NCBI GenBank assembly: GCA_027627225.1
Contig: CM051025.1
Location: forward strand, 73,773,474 to 73,837,473
DNA from: Congeria kusceri
Taxonomy: Eukaryota > Mollusca > Bivalvia > Myida > Dreissenidae
DNA length: 64,000 bases
Reading direction: 5' to 3'
The position numbers and the translations under genes are program-made. Numbering within the stretch: position 1 is the stretch's first letter; each line of letters begins with the position of its first letter. Under the pieces are notes generated by a model. It was not told the DNA's origin and made no database searches. It saw nothing but the letters and a program-made list of their open reading frames with translations. This document shows positions 51,289 through 62,587 of the stretch, piece by piece.

Positions 51289-54200
51289 GTTGCATTTATG
51301 GCCACTCGTCATGCTACATATACATTCAATGTTTTAGCAAACACATTATATATGGACTTTCTGCCATGGGTCAAGTATTATCACAACGATTTTACGTCAA
51401 AGAGAGCTGAAAAAAACAACAGCAACTACAGGTATGAACATAGACTACGGTGAACTTGCTTTTACCCTACAGTCGCGGCGCGGCGTTGTCAGAGTGTATG
51501 ACGATTTTATCAGCTGTTACACTTTCATGCCTGTGTCACACTATTTCTGTCAGGATGACTGACAGTTCTGTCAGGCGCCGCTAACAGGTTGTGTGTGCCT
51601 GTCATACCCGACCTGGTGGTTAGAGGGGGCTGTGGATATGTATGTGGGCAATATGATGGAAATGGGCAAAATAATTATATTATTTTGTTGATGTAATTAT
51701 CAAACACAGGCCCCTCAATTACCAGTTTTTACCGGTCTAGTTTGATAATGTTTTGCTATTGTTATTTTAAAGTAAAATAAAAATTGTCGTAAAGAAAATA
51801 TCATTTGATATTCCTTCAATTCTTAGAGATTAAAACGTATTAAAATAGTTAGAATATTATTTCTTAACAATATAGAACACATTTTCTGATTTGGTTCTTG
51901 TGGAAGAATATACTTAATGCATATATTATACTATGGTAGTGTGCATTTGGTCGCTGCATATGCACGAACACACATGATAACAAAACTAACACCATAAATC
52001 AATGCAATTTCGATCGTGCAAATGCCGTGCAGGATATTCACACTGTAGCCGCAAACGAGGCCAGGTTTTGTGAGAACTGCTTATTTATTTTAATAAAAAA
52101 TTTGGGCATGATTTTAAGTAACTGTTATCAAAAGGATTGTCGATTCTTCGTGAGTGCGTGGACACAAATATATTTATAGAAGTAGTTACGACGGACTCTG
52201 AAAACAGTGACGTTCTCCGCCATAAACACGCCTTATTGACTGATCCTATGTTAATTGCCGAATTATTCTTTTAATAACCAGTCCGCGTCATTAAACCCAT
52301 GGTTGTTTTGCAAACACACGACTCGACCAGTTGACAGAATGCGCGAACAGAAAGACGGGGACTGGTCGCTTGTCGCAGGGAACAAAGGGCCCAGGCGGAT
52401 GTTGAATCAGCTTCATTAAATCCAGCTTTTGGGCACAACGAATTGACAGGTCCATACAAGGGAGTCCATTTAACCGAAGGAATATGAACGTTTGTCATGA
52501 AAACCCTAAATATGAATATTTTGGTTTGATTTTAAGCCGACTTCCGAGAAGACTTTGAACTTGTTTCTTGTGGAATTACCGGTAGTCACTAACACGGTAC
52601 ACATCAAGGCCAGAAGAATTGGCATTTGCAGGCAACGAAACGGATTTGTGATCTTTAATAAAAGAGGCAATTGCAACACTATAATATCAATATTTGATTA
52701 GTAATCATATATACATAACTCGGAACACTTTCCAAATCGAACTATATAAAATATGTAAGCTATTGAGTTTTAGGTCCATAGTTCCGGGTCTTTATTTGTC
52801 ACATTTGTGCCTGAAAATGTATGTATGTTACACATGCAATTATACAAACTTAAAATCCGAAGAACCATATTTTTCCTACTCTAGCAGACAAATCGGTCAG
52901 AAAGTCTCAGTTTCTAACGAAGAAAACAGCTATACATAACTACTAAATATTGATTAAAGATAAGTATCTATACCCGTGATATTGATCTCTATCACAGATA
53001 TCCCCTCTCGAACGTGACAGATGAGTCCTTCGCACGCTTCCGTCACCTCCAGATCTGCCCAGGAGCGGTCCTCTCACTGTCCGCGGCCACGGGCACTCCG
53101 AGATTGTGTTTTCCAACACACCACCGCGGGCGCTTGAGAGAAATATGTGACTAATTGGGCACATCAATTAATTTGAAGCCACCATCTTTCACATGCGTTT
53201 TGACAAAACGAGGTTGGTAATGACTGCTTATTGATAATAACTGATGATATCACTGATATGTCACGAAACATTCTAAGAAGTGACCCTCGGGGCATAAAGC
53301 GTTAGGGATGGGGGAGCGCGACTGAATGGAGATTTGTTGCGTTTGGTGTTCGATGCAAAGTATATAAGAAAGAATAATTGTGTTGTGTTTGAAAAACTAT
53401 TTGTTGCGTCGCAAGAAACGCCAGTAACTAACAATTCATGGGGGTCGTTTGAATATCGTATCGGGCTATGTTTAGTGTACATAAACAACACTATTTTAAA
53501 CGGTATATTCAGAAACGGCTGTTGTAATTTAGCTCGATTGTATACACATCGGTATGAAACATATCCAGCATATCACATCATTATCTAATTGAAACGTGAA
53601 AATGATATTCATCATATTGTTTATCTTGCAAAAAAAAGCTTGTTGATGCATAATTAAAAATATTAACCTATTAGATACACATGGTCTAATAGCGGGGCCT
53701 TATAATATTTTATATTGTTTGACTCTCATTTTCATATAACATCATTTGATATTATTATAATACCAGCTTTTTCTATCGATTAACTCTACTCGACAATGTG
53801 TACAATTTTGACAATTGAAACATATGCATCTACAACTAGGCATTGAGACGATGTCCAAAATCCTGCAGAATTTATGTATCGTAAACAAATCACTAATTCC
53901 CGATAATACTACAGCGTCCATTATTAAAAACTCTATCTGTAAATTAAATGCCAGGAACCAATGCGATTTTGAATATTTTATGATTATTAACTGAATCGAT
54001 GGAAAGGCACTATTTAAAGCCGGTCAGCATATCAAATATTAGGATTTAATTGGCCGATTTTCGCTAAGAGAACTCGTTAACGAGCCTTCCGAATTTGGTC
54101 ATTCATTTGTAAGCGGAAATTGAGAAAATTAGGTACAGAAAAAAGCGTCTTTGAGCTGTCGTGGCTGTCAATTAAATCTGCAGGCGTTTTTGAACGATAG

Positions 54201-56557
54201 TTGTTTATAAGGCGGCCGGGAGTGAAGTCACAATTAGAGATCGACAAACACACTTGTTTAACCTTTATATTTGAGTCTTTCTTTCAGTTGTCCTGCCTAC
54301 GATGTTCTTTACCAGATGAAAATATGTACAAGATTAAACTTCAATTTGAATTGATGATAAATTCAATAATAAAACAAAAGAACGTAACGCCAGTCAGACA
54401 ATTAAATGCATCTCAATGTTAAACTAGTTCAATAAAAAGTGCTACTTTTACCCCTATTCCACAGAAATCATGAATCCCACGAATCGCCAAATATGATACA
54501 TTTTTGGATTTGTAGTTAAATCGTGATAAGTTTGTGAAGTTCTCAACGGATTCGCATATGTTCATAGTCAGTTCTTGCAATTCTTGAAATGTCAGGATTT
54601 CGTGACAAAAGTTTTGAACTGTATAAAATGTTGGCCAAGAACTCCCGATTCCAAAATTTCGTTGACGACATTCGTGCGATTCTAGCAGAATCTAGCGGAT
54701 ATTCATAACACTAGATAAACTCTATCGTAAGTGAATCTTAGTACGTCACAGTTTGGACCAGAAGATGTGCACAATTTCACGAATCCAAAAAATATCAATT
54801 CGTGACGATTCGTGGAATTCTTGGCGTGTGTAAAAAGTGCGTTTTACATGACTGATATTGTCAAATTTGAACATTTTCAATGCGTAAGTCTTTGAAAAAA
54901 CACACTGCAACTTCTATTTTCTTCGCTTTGATACTCAACCGAGTAGAGAAATAACCAGACAAGTATTAACGATACAGAAAATAAAAATCCATTAAACAAA
55001 CAATTCGCAAAAGATATTATTTTCAGTGTGCAAGATATGCCCCCAAAAGATAAATTAAAAGGGGTCATGGGACAGACCCAGGGTGTTTAGCTAAACCTCA
55101 TTGCAAACAAGCCCCGGGGTCCTAACCACATTTGCCCGTTCATCTGTAAAGCTTGCCCTAGATGAACATGCCAGATAGAAATCAATTAGGAGACGAAAAA
55201 TGGAAGGCAGAAGAAGGGTTTATTTATGGGACAAGTCGTGAAATTAATTCTTCCCGTTCACATGCCTTTTGACATGTCTCCAAAGGCTCTGTGTAAGTGG
55301 AGACGTCGCCTTGTTAGGCAGTAATTATTGAATGCTGTTTCTGTAAATTGATTTGACCGAAGAGGCAGGGACACAGGTTGCAGAGTGGCGTCTTGTACAA
55401 GTCGGTCTCTATGCTGAAGTTTTCATTCCAAAAATTAATGCAAACGTTCTTGTATTTGAATGTTATGTGTATTAAATTCCACTCACGTGACTATGTAAAG
55501 TCTTAAACTCAGATTTTGTCTTCAGGTTAAATACCAGTAAATAGCCGGGCAGTGCGAAAGCAGTTCGATTTTACATTAAAACAAATATTTTTCATAACGT
55601 ACTTTGGTTGAAATGTTGATGTTTTGCAAACGACGGGTCTTCTGGACAGTTTGATATATCGTGACACCAAATACTTGGATGCAAATGTTTTGAATTGAAT
55701 GTATGGACAACATGTGCCGTTGTCTTCTCTATTATGGGTGATTGCATTCACCTGACGTGCAATTTTGTAGAAGTAACACGGCATATCTCTTTTTTTGTAA
55801 GTTTGAAAGCAGTTGGAAGCATATTTGTAAAGAGACCAGACCCGCAATATCTCAACTCCAGGAAAGATGCCAACGACACCAGTAGATATTGCTGTTTTAC
55901 AAGGGGCCCTATGGAGATTTGAATTACTGGTTCATAACAGTGATTGTTTTAGTAACCAATCTTAGTTATATGTAATCATTGTTGAATATACGTGTATTAA
56001 GACTAAATTTCGTAGTAATACTACAGGACCAGAAATATAACCAATTTAGCAGTAGCACAGTCACTTACCCGTTTGTTGTATTTTAGAAACTGTTTGATAT
56101 GTTGCAACGGCGAAAATATTTCAATTGTTAAAGCTAAATAGTTTAACGTGTTTACATTTATTAAATGTTTTCATATAAAATGTTATGTACGGACATTCAA
56201 GTTTTTTTACCATTTAACTGTTAATCAATATATTTTTTAACAAATCTCTTAGTGATTCAGCTTAGCACGGATATTTAGATTTAGGCATTAAAGAACATGT
56301 TTCGTTATCAGCTCATCTTTGGCTCAATGGGCTTTGATGACAACCATAAACATTGCCTGTAATCCATGATATATTATTAAAACGAGATAGATGACAGACG
56401 GACACAGACCTGTCGACGCTGATGGACTTACTATAATATTTAAGTGGTATCATAAATCGTTTTAATGAAACGATGTATTAAAAAACAACAATCGGGTAGT
56501 CATCAATTTGGACTCAAAATATATTGAATTTGATACCAGGAAAATAGGACGAAATAG
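51289..56557. other. Gene-free stretch with several motif-rich patches
   Basis: No credible gene. A CTGTCA-rich, GC-rich patch at 51470-51620 and homeobox-motif patches at about 53990-54200 and 55190-55400 stand out. The LINE begins by about 56560, with its 5' truncation point unclear. Confidence 0.4.
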
Positions 56558-59176
56558 ATTTGTCCCAAAGAACGCACAAATATTTCATGTATTAGTACCA
56601 ACCATTTTAGTCGTCTTAAATGGCGCGAAAGTAAAATAACTGAATTCCTGTCAAATTTTAAACGTACGCTGTATACAAATGGTGATATTATAAGAAATTA
56701 TATTAATGCTAATATTGATGAGGCAATAAAACACATAACATCATTGTATATAAATGCAGGCGAGCATATGAAAGTTACATCATTCGCATCTAATACATCA
56801 CAACCCGACTGGTGGGACTCAGAATGTGATAAAAAAAAAAGTATTAAATACGTTGCGCTACGCAAATTTAGACAATCTAACATAGAAAACCACTTACGTG
56901 AGTATAAAGAAAAAAGAAACGATTTTAAAAACACTTGTAAAACAAAGATAGTAAATTACCAAATTCGGGAAAGAAAAGCTTTATATGAAACTAGAAATAA
57001 TGCTAAGACTTTTTGGAAAATGATTAAACGTGCTAACGTAAAGCCTTGCTTAGATTCAGTTATTTCTCCCGATGAGTGGCAATCACACTTCTCTAAATTA
57101 CTGTTTGATGAAAACGCGACGGGAATTGATATCAATTACAATAATGACTTCATCGACGAAACTGCTGGAGAACTAAATGAACCTTTTACTTTGCAAGAAA
57201 TAAAACAATCATTGTTAAAACTTCTTAATAATAAAAGTTGTGGTATTGATGGAATACCATCGGAATTTTATAAATATACTGCTACAGATATTGCGCCATA
57301 TTTCTGTGTACTATTTAACAAAATTTTAGAAAGTGGATATTTCCCACAGTCATGGGGTACAAGTGTTATCTGCCCCATATTTAAATCGGGATCACTTAAC
57401 GACGCAGGTAACTACAGGGGCATATCAATTACAAACACAATGTACAAAATATTTTCTGAAATTATTAATAAACGACTATATACATGGGCCGAGAACTACA
57501 ATAAATTTGATGAATCGCAAGCAGGTTTTCGACATGGGTATTCGGCAATTGATAATATATTCTGTCTACAAGCTATGATACAAAAATACCTATCCAAAAA
57601 GAAAGGCAGGTTTTATTGTTTGTATGTTGACTTCCGTAAAGCATTTGATAAAATTTACCACTTTAAATTATTTAAGTGTTTGGAAAGAAAACGCCTACAT
57701 GGCAACTTCTTAAGTACTCTAAAAGCAATGTATAGTAACTTAAAATCTTGTGTTAAATTATCTAACAAAAATATTATGTCCGATTGTGATAATAAAAACG
57801 GTGAGCACGTGGTAACTAGTTGGTTTCCATGTAACATCGGGACCCGCCAGGGAGATAAGACAAGTTCGACAATTTTTGCTCTTTTTATCGATGAGTTATC
57901 TACCCTTTTACGTGAAAAATGTGGTACCGGCATCTTTATTACAAATGAAATCCCCGATATTATTTGTTTAATGTTTGCTGACGATATTGCTAATTGCGCA
58001 GAAACTGTACAAAAGCTGCAACAGCAGCTAAATTATATTGATATTTTTTGTCAGGACACTGGTATGGAAGTTAATTTTGATAAAACTGAGATAATAGTTT
58101 TTCGCAATGGTGGACCACTTAAGAATATTGAAAATTGGTATTTTCGTGGAAAACAAGTAAAAATAACATCCTGTTATAAATACATGGGACTTTTGTTTAC
58201 TCCCTCCCTATCATGGACCTTAGCACTTAATAAGTTAGCTGTTCAGGCACAAAAGGGTATCTTTTCAATTTACAAATTTCAAAAGCCATTTGGTCATTTT
58301 CCACTAAATGAAATGTTTCAATTATTTGACTCGATGATTACGCCAATACTTTGTTATGGGTCACAAATATGGGGATTTGAATATGAACAGACTGTCGAAT
58401 CTATTCACCTTATGTTTTGTAAACGGTACCTTAAACTAAAGAAGACCACAAACAATTGTATAGTTCTGGGTGAATGCGGTAGATTACCACTATGTGTAAC
58501 CTATTATACAAATTGTATACGATATTGGTGTAGTTTACTTCAAATGCCCTCTCATCGTTATCCTAGAAATTGCTATTTATTACTTAAATCTCTTGATGAA
58601 TCTGGTCGGACATGTTGGGCAACGAAAATTCGACATTTATTATTTATATATGGGTTTGGATATGTTTGGATTAGCCAGGATGTTGGAGATAAAAACATAT
58701 TTCTATCAAATTTTAAACAACGTGTAATTGATTGCTGTACACAAAAATGGCACGATGATGTATCAAACTCAAGTCGATGTCATTATTATAAACATTATAA
58801 ATGCTTACTTAATACAGAAAAATATCTAACAATTGATACACCAAGAAAATATAAAATTGCTATGTCAAAATTTCGATCTTCAAACCACAAGTTATCAATC
58901 GAATTGGGCAGACATAATAATATACTAAAAGAAAATAGAATATGCAACCTCTGTTCAACCGATGAAAATCATGTTTTGGATTGCGAATATCATGCCTTTT
59001 TTCATTGCAATAAATATAATGAAATAAGATTAAGATATTTATCTTCATGGTATAGAGCTGGTAATTCGATACATGATATTTTTAATATAATGGGTTCTAA
59101 TGACGAAGCAAAAATAAAACAAGTATCATGTTATATATATCATCTCCTACAAATTGTTAACTCTCAAAATACTTAA
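56558..59176 (+). CDS. LINE reverse transcriptase (intact frame, endonuclease missing)
   Basis: The frame is open from 56558 (after a TAG) to the stop at 59176. The first in-frame ATG is at 56768; counting from TTG at 56744 gives 810 residues. Reverse transcriptase landmarks in that numbering are: PIFKSG...NYRGIS at 211-228, QAGFR at 259, the catalytic VDFRKAFD at 295, RQGD at 368 and FADD at 411 (F where many LINEs have Y). The C-terminus has KFR..NHKLSIELGRH and a Cys motif (CNLC...DENH...C) at ~734. These enzymes copy element RNA into DNA at a nicked target. With no endonuclease in this copy, autonomous movement is unlikely. The absence of stops or frameshifts over 870 codons suggests a recent insertion. 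Confidence 0.9.
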   Translation: MCPKERTNISCISTNHFSRLKWRESKITEFLSNFKRTLYTNGDIIRNYINANIDEAIKHITSLYINAGEHMKVTSFASNTSQPDWWDSECDKKKSIKYVALRKFRQSNIENHLREYKEKRNDFKNTCKTKIVNYQIRERKALYETRNNAKTFWKMIKRANVKPCLDSVISPDEWQSHFSKLLFDENATGIDINYNNDFIDETAGELNEPFTLQEIKQSLLKLLNNKSCGIDGIPSEFYKYTATDIAPYFCVLFNKILESGYFPQSWGTSVICPIFKSGSLNDAGNYRGISITNTMYKIFSEIINKRLYTWAENYNKFDESQAGFRHGYSAIDNIFCLQAMIQKYLSKKKGRFYCLYVDFRKAFDKIYHFKLFKCLERKRLHGNFLSTLKAMYSNLKSCVKLSNKNIMSDCDNKNGEHVVTSWFPCNIGTRQGDKTSSTIFALFIDELSTLLREKCGTGIFITNEIPDIICLMFADDIANCAETVQKLQQQLNYIDIFCQDTGMEVNFDKTEIIVFRNGGPLKNIENWYFRGKQVKITSCYKYMGLLFTPSLSWTLALNKLAVQAQKGIFSIYKFQKPFGHFPLNEMFQLFDSMITPILCYGSQIWGFEYEQTVESIHLMFCKRYLKLKKTTNNCIVLGECGRLPLCVTYYTNCIRYWCSLLQMPSHRYPRNCYLLLKSLDESGRTCWATKIRHLLFIYGFGYVWISQDVGDKNIFLSNFKQRVIDCCTQKWHDDVSNSSRCHYYKHYKCLLNTEKYLTIDTPRKYKIAMSKFRSSNHKLSIELGRHNNILKENRICNLCSTDENHVLDCEYHAFFHCNKYNEIRLRYLSSWYRAGNSIHDIFNIMGSNDEAKIKQVSCYIYHLLQIVNSQNT

Positions 59177-59345
59177 TATTTTGTTACTATTTTTCCTATT
59201 CAACTGAAACTGTTTATTACATTTTGATTGTATTGCATTATACATGAACGTGACACAACTCTCCTACTTATCGTATTATGTTATTATATTGACATGTATT
59301 TTGGGCCGGAGGCCTTTGTTTACGAATGGAAATAAACTTGTAAAC
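56558..59345 (+). mobile_element. 5'-truncated non-LTR retrotransposon (LINE)
   Basis: Contains a long reverse-transcriptase frame ending at 59176 and a 3' tail with a hairpin-like GGGCCGGAGGCC, then AATGGAAATAAACTTGTAAACTTG, which looks like a short tail repeat. No apurinic endonuclease domain was found upstream, so the copy appears 5'-truncated. Clade placement (Jockey/CR1-like group) was not attempted. Confidence 0.88.
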
Positions 59346-60002
59346 TTGCTCCTAGTTTGCACGCGAGTACCGGTACATATATACGTAAAAATTTCAAATA
59401 TAGCGTATTCCATTAAAATCATCCCAACAATTGCGCTAATCAGAAACGTTGCCATCTACATGCAGGTAAGCATTGTATCGCCGCATATGCGAGTGGTCGC
59501 AAAAACGCGAGCAAACGCGTTTATGTGGTGATTTTTGACACATATATGTTATAACGGTTTCGCTAGTGCGGCGACCCTCAACGTATAAAAGACACGACTG
59601 TGCCTTTTTTATTGTAAAACGAGAACTAACCGAAGTAATTTAGTTTTTGGGAAAAAGAATCGGGAAATATAACAAGGATGCTGATGAAAAAACAACAACA
59701 AAAAACTTAAGGTGCACTAAATCCGGGCAAAGGGCGTCGGAGCAGCGTGTATATTGTGTAAATATTTACAAAGAAAGAAACAAGGAAAACACCAAATGGA
59801 ATCCCGCTGGAGCATACTTAGTCACATATGTTTAGTTTATAAAAATTTTGTTTGTACTTCAGGGAAGAAAACAAAAGACATTTGTGTCTAAAAACATACG
59901 GGCGGACTAACGAACGGACTGACAGACGGACGAACAGAGAAACATGCTGTTTCCGGTATTCTCCTCCCACCTAAACGTTGTTAATCTAGGGGTATAACAA
60001 CA
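59346..60002. other. Gene-free stretch
   Basis: Nothing was recognised apart from a short GGAC/GGAN tetranucleotide-like run near 59905-59935. Confidence 0.4.
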
Positions 60003-60290
60003 TTGACTTAGTATCGTGTACGGGTTTATATTGTTTATGCGGGAAACGTGTGCCTTTTTATTGACTTAGTATCGTGTACGGGTTTATATTGTTTATGCGG
60101 GAAACGTGTACTTTTTATTGACTTAATATCGTGTACAGGTTTATATTGTTTATGCGGGAAACGTGTGCCTTTTTATTGACTTAGTATCGTGAACGGGTTT
60201 ATATTGTTTATGCGGGAAACGTGTGCCTTTTTATTGACTTAGTATCGTGTACGGGTTTATATTGTTTATGCGGGAAACGTGTGCCTTTTT
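60003..60290. repeat. 58-bp tandem repeat, 5 copies
   Basis: Units start TTGACTTAGTATCGTG and end GTGTGCCTTTTTA, spaced 58, 57, 58 and 58 bp with very few differences. High identity suggests recent amplification. Confidence 0.95.
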
Positions 60291-60488
60291 GCCGCACAAA
60301 CGTGCCCATGTTGAAAATGTCCGCAGAAACGAAACCGGTCATGTAACGTTTATGTGGCGACGTGCATTTGCGGCGTTACACAGCATGCCATTACCCATGA
60401 TTTATATTGCCCAAAGTGCACCAGAAACAATAACAGAACGTAGATATAATTCAACCAAGGCACCATTGTTGAAGTGTTGAACATGAAA

Positions 60489-60812
60489 CCAACACATTTA
60501 AATCTTCGAATGGTATTTGAAAAGGCGCCTTGATTGAAAATCTCATCTGTCACTTTCCTTAGTGTAGGTATCTTCAACAAATCACACAAATCATCGCTAA
60601 TTTCCTTTTCCATCATTCTCAGCCACTACATAATCTTTGATTCACGCCGCAAAATGGTATCTTCAGATGACAAGGGCTCTTCACTGAACTGTGATGTATT
60701 AAACCGGTAAAATATGACCGTAACTTGAGCCTTCACGACATTGGGCCAGTGAATTGGCTTTTACACCGGGATATTCAAGTCTACAGATAGCATCTATCAA
60801 GTCATTATGGAC
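60489..60812 (-). pseudogene. Decayed protein-coding fragment, unknown family
   Basis: Minus-strand frames give protein-like segments in order: NDLIDAICRLEYPGVKANSL, then after a frameshift near 60710 FYRFNTSQFSEEPLSSEDTI, then after a TAG at 60628-60626 MMEKEISDDLCDLLKIPTL continuing to RRFKC. One shift and one stop, and no start or good splice sites, suggest a broken exon or transposon relic. The family was not recognised. Confidence 0.45.
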
Positions 60813-62396
60813 ATTTTAACTGTCGCCTCTTTAATAATCGTTTGTAATAATAATCGACAGCTCTAAAGTTCGTGTAATTTATTTTAGAATTTCAGCTACG
60901 TGTATATCTATTTTAGAGGACATGTGCACTCTTTGTGAGAAAACTGAGTCACGTGAATGTTTTAGTATCGGTTCAGTATGTTGTTTACCTGGAGTTATGG
61001 TATAATTACATAAGGAATGGTTTCTACGTTTGCAATTTAAAATTATGATATTGACATATATGTAAATATATTGAATAAGGTTGATCAAAATTTAGATTAA
61101 TGATTGCTCGGTACATTGATACAATGAATGTTTGTGTCTAAAGTGCATCAGTAAATGGAAAAAAGGAAAACAGTTACAAACATTAAAGAGGCTATATCAA
61201 CGAAAAGGGTCCCAAGGGGGCAGTATGAGTAAACATAATCTGAAATTTAAATATTATTATTAACCTATATTAAAGGTATAAATTATGTACATATTATAGA
61301 AAACGAATTTACGCATTCTGAGAAAAAAATCGTCATATAATTTGGGTCGTGTTTGTTTGGCCATTTTCTTGTTTACATTTTGACATTGTGCGTATCTTGA
61401 ATATTAATATTTTGCATATGAATTCTATTCATTACCGAATATCATCTAAGTTCGAACGAATGTATATGCCTGTGTATTGCTAATTTCTATATCATAACAG
61501 TTTACGTGTATCTAGTTGAAGTAATGCAATGTTAGACATGTTATAGTACGAGATACCGAATACACGCTAACTTCTTGTGGCGTGTGCTGCGAACGATCTG
61601 ATATGCATACGTGTACATGTATACTTAATATATTGCTATCTGTAGAGGGAGGATTTGCGTAACTTCATAATGTTTTACTTTAGCGAGAGCTCCCTGAACT
61701 TTCATCATATATGTGGTTGAGTCGAACTCTGATAATCAGACGTTACAGTATAGACATAGTGCAATTAATATACCTGATACTATTTTATTTATTATTTTTT
61801 GTTTGGTGGGGGGGGGGGGTTAACATTTGTGAAGTTAATATTTATAACTTGTATCCGCAAGTCGATCGTCCTTTTACGACCAGAGGCCTATTGTCAACAG
61901 AGCCTAAAATTTGCACGGAAGCCTTCGGTAAAACATCTTCAAGAGACAATAGGACGTCCTGATCACCGATTACTTTACAAGCGTTATAAAAATATTTACT
62001 TAAGTTTAAATCACTAGAGATGTCAATATTTTCTATCCACCTCTAGAGTATTTTGTGCGGCATGAATAGAGGCCCGCTATCAGTTTCAGCAAAAATAAAC
62101 AACGCCGGGCAATGAAATCGGTGCTTTTAGGGAAAACATTAGTGGTAATACCTGAAGATGACTGTGTGTCTCCGTTGATTTGTTGGTTTAAGGCAAGAAA
62201 TAATAGGGTTAGTTTAATTCGGAAATAGGTGTCAGTCTTCTGTCAACCTTTTAAGTTTTCACGGTAAAGATCTCGTAGTATTGTATTAAGTTTATTAACA
62301 CGCCTGGCTACGGTGTTTCAAGATACATTACGTCATTATTACCCTTCAAAGTTATTTCACTATACCTATGTTATAATTTTGTATTATTCTTGACGT
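60813..62396. other. Gene-free stretch
   Basis: No gene was recognised. A run of 13 G lies at about 61807-61819. Confidence 0.4.
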
Positions 62397-62492
62397 TGTA
62401 TCATCGTCAATATCACCATCAACTTTACCGTTATAATAATCATCATCATTATAGTTATCATTATCATCGCGTTACCATCATCATCGTTATTA
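62397..62492. repeat. (ATC)n-like microsatellite
   Basis: Imperfect ATC/ATT triplets. Confidence 0.75.
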
Positions 62493-62587
62493 ATTAATTA
62501 CCACAATTCACCACAAATTCAGTCACATGCAAATCAACAACAGTACTATATTATTATTACAACATCATTATGAAATCATGGAGAGTA

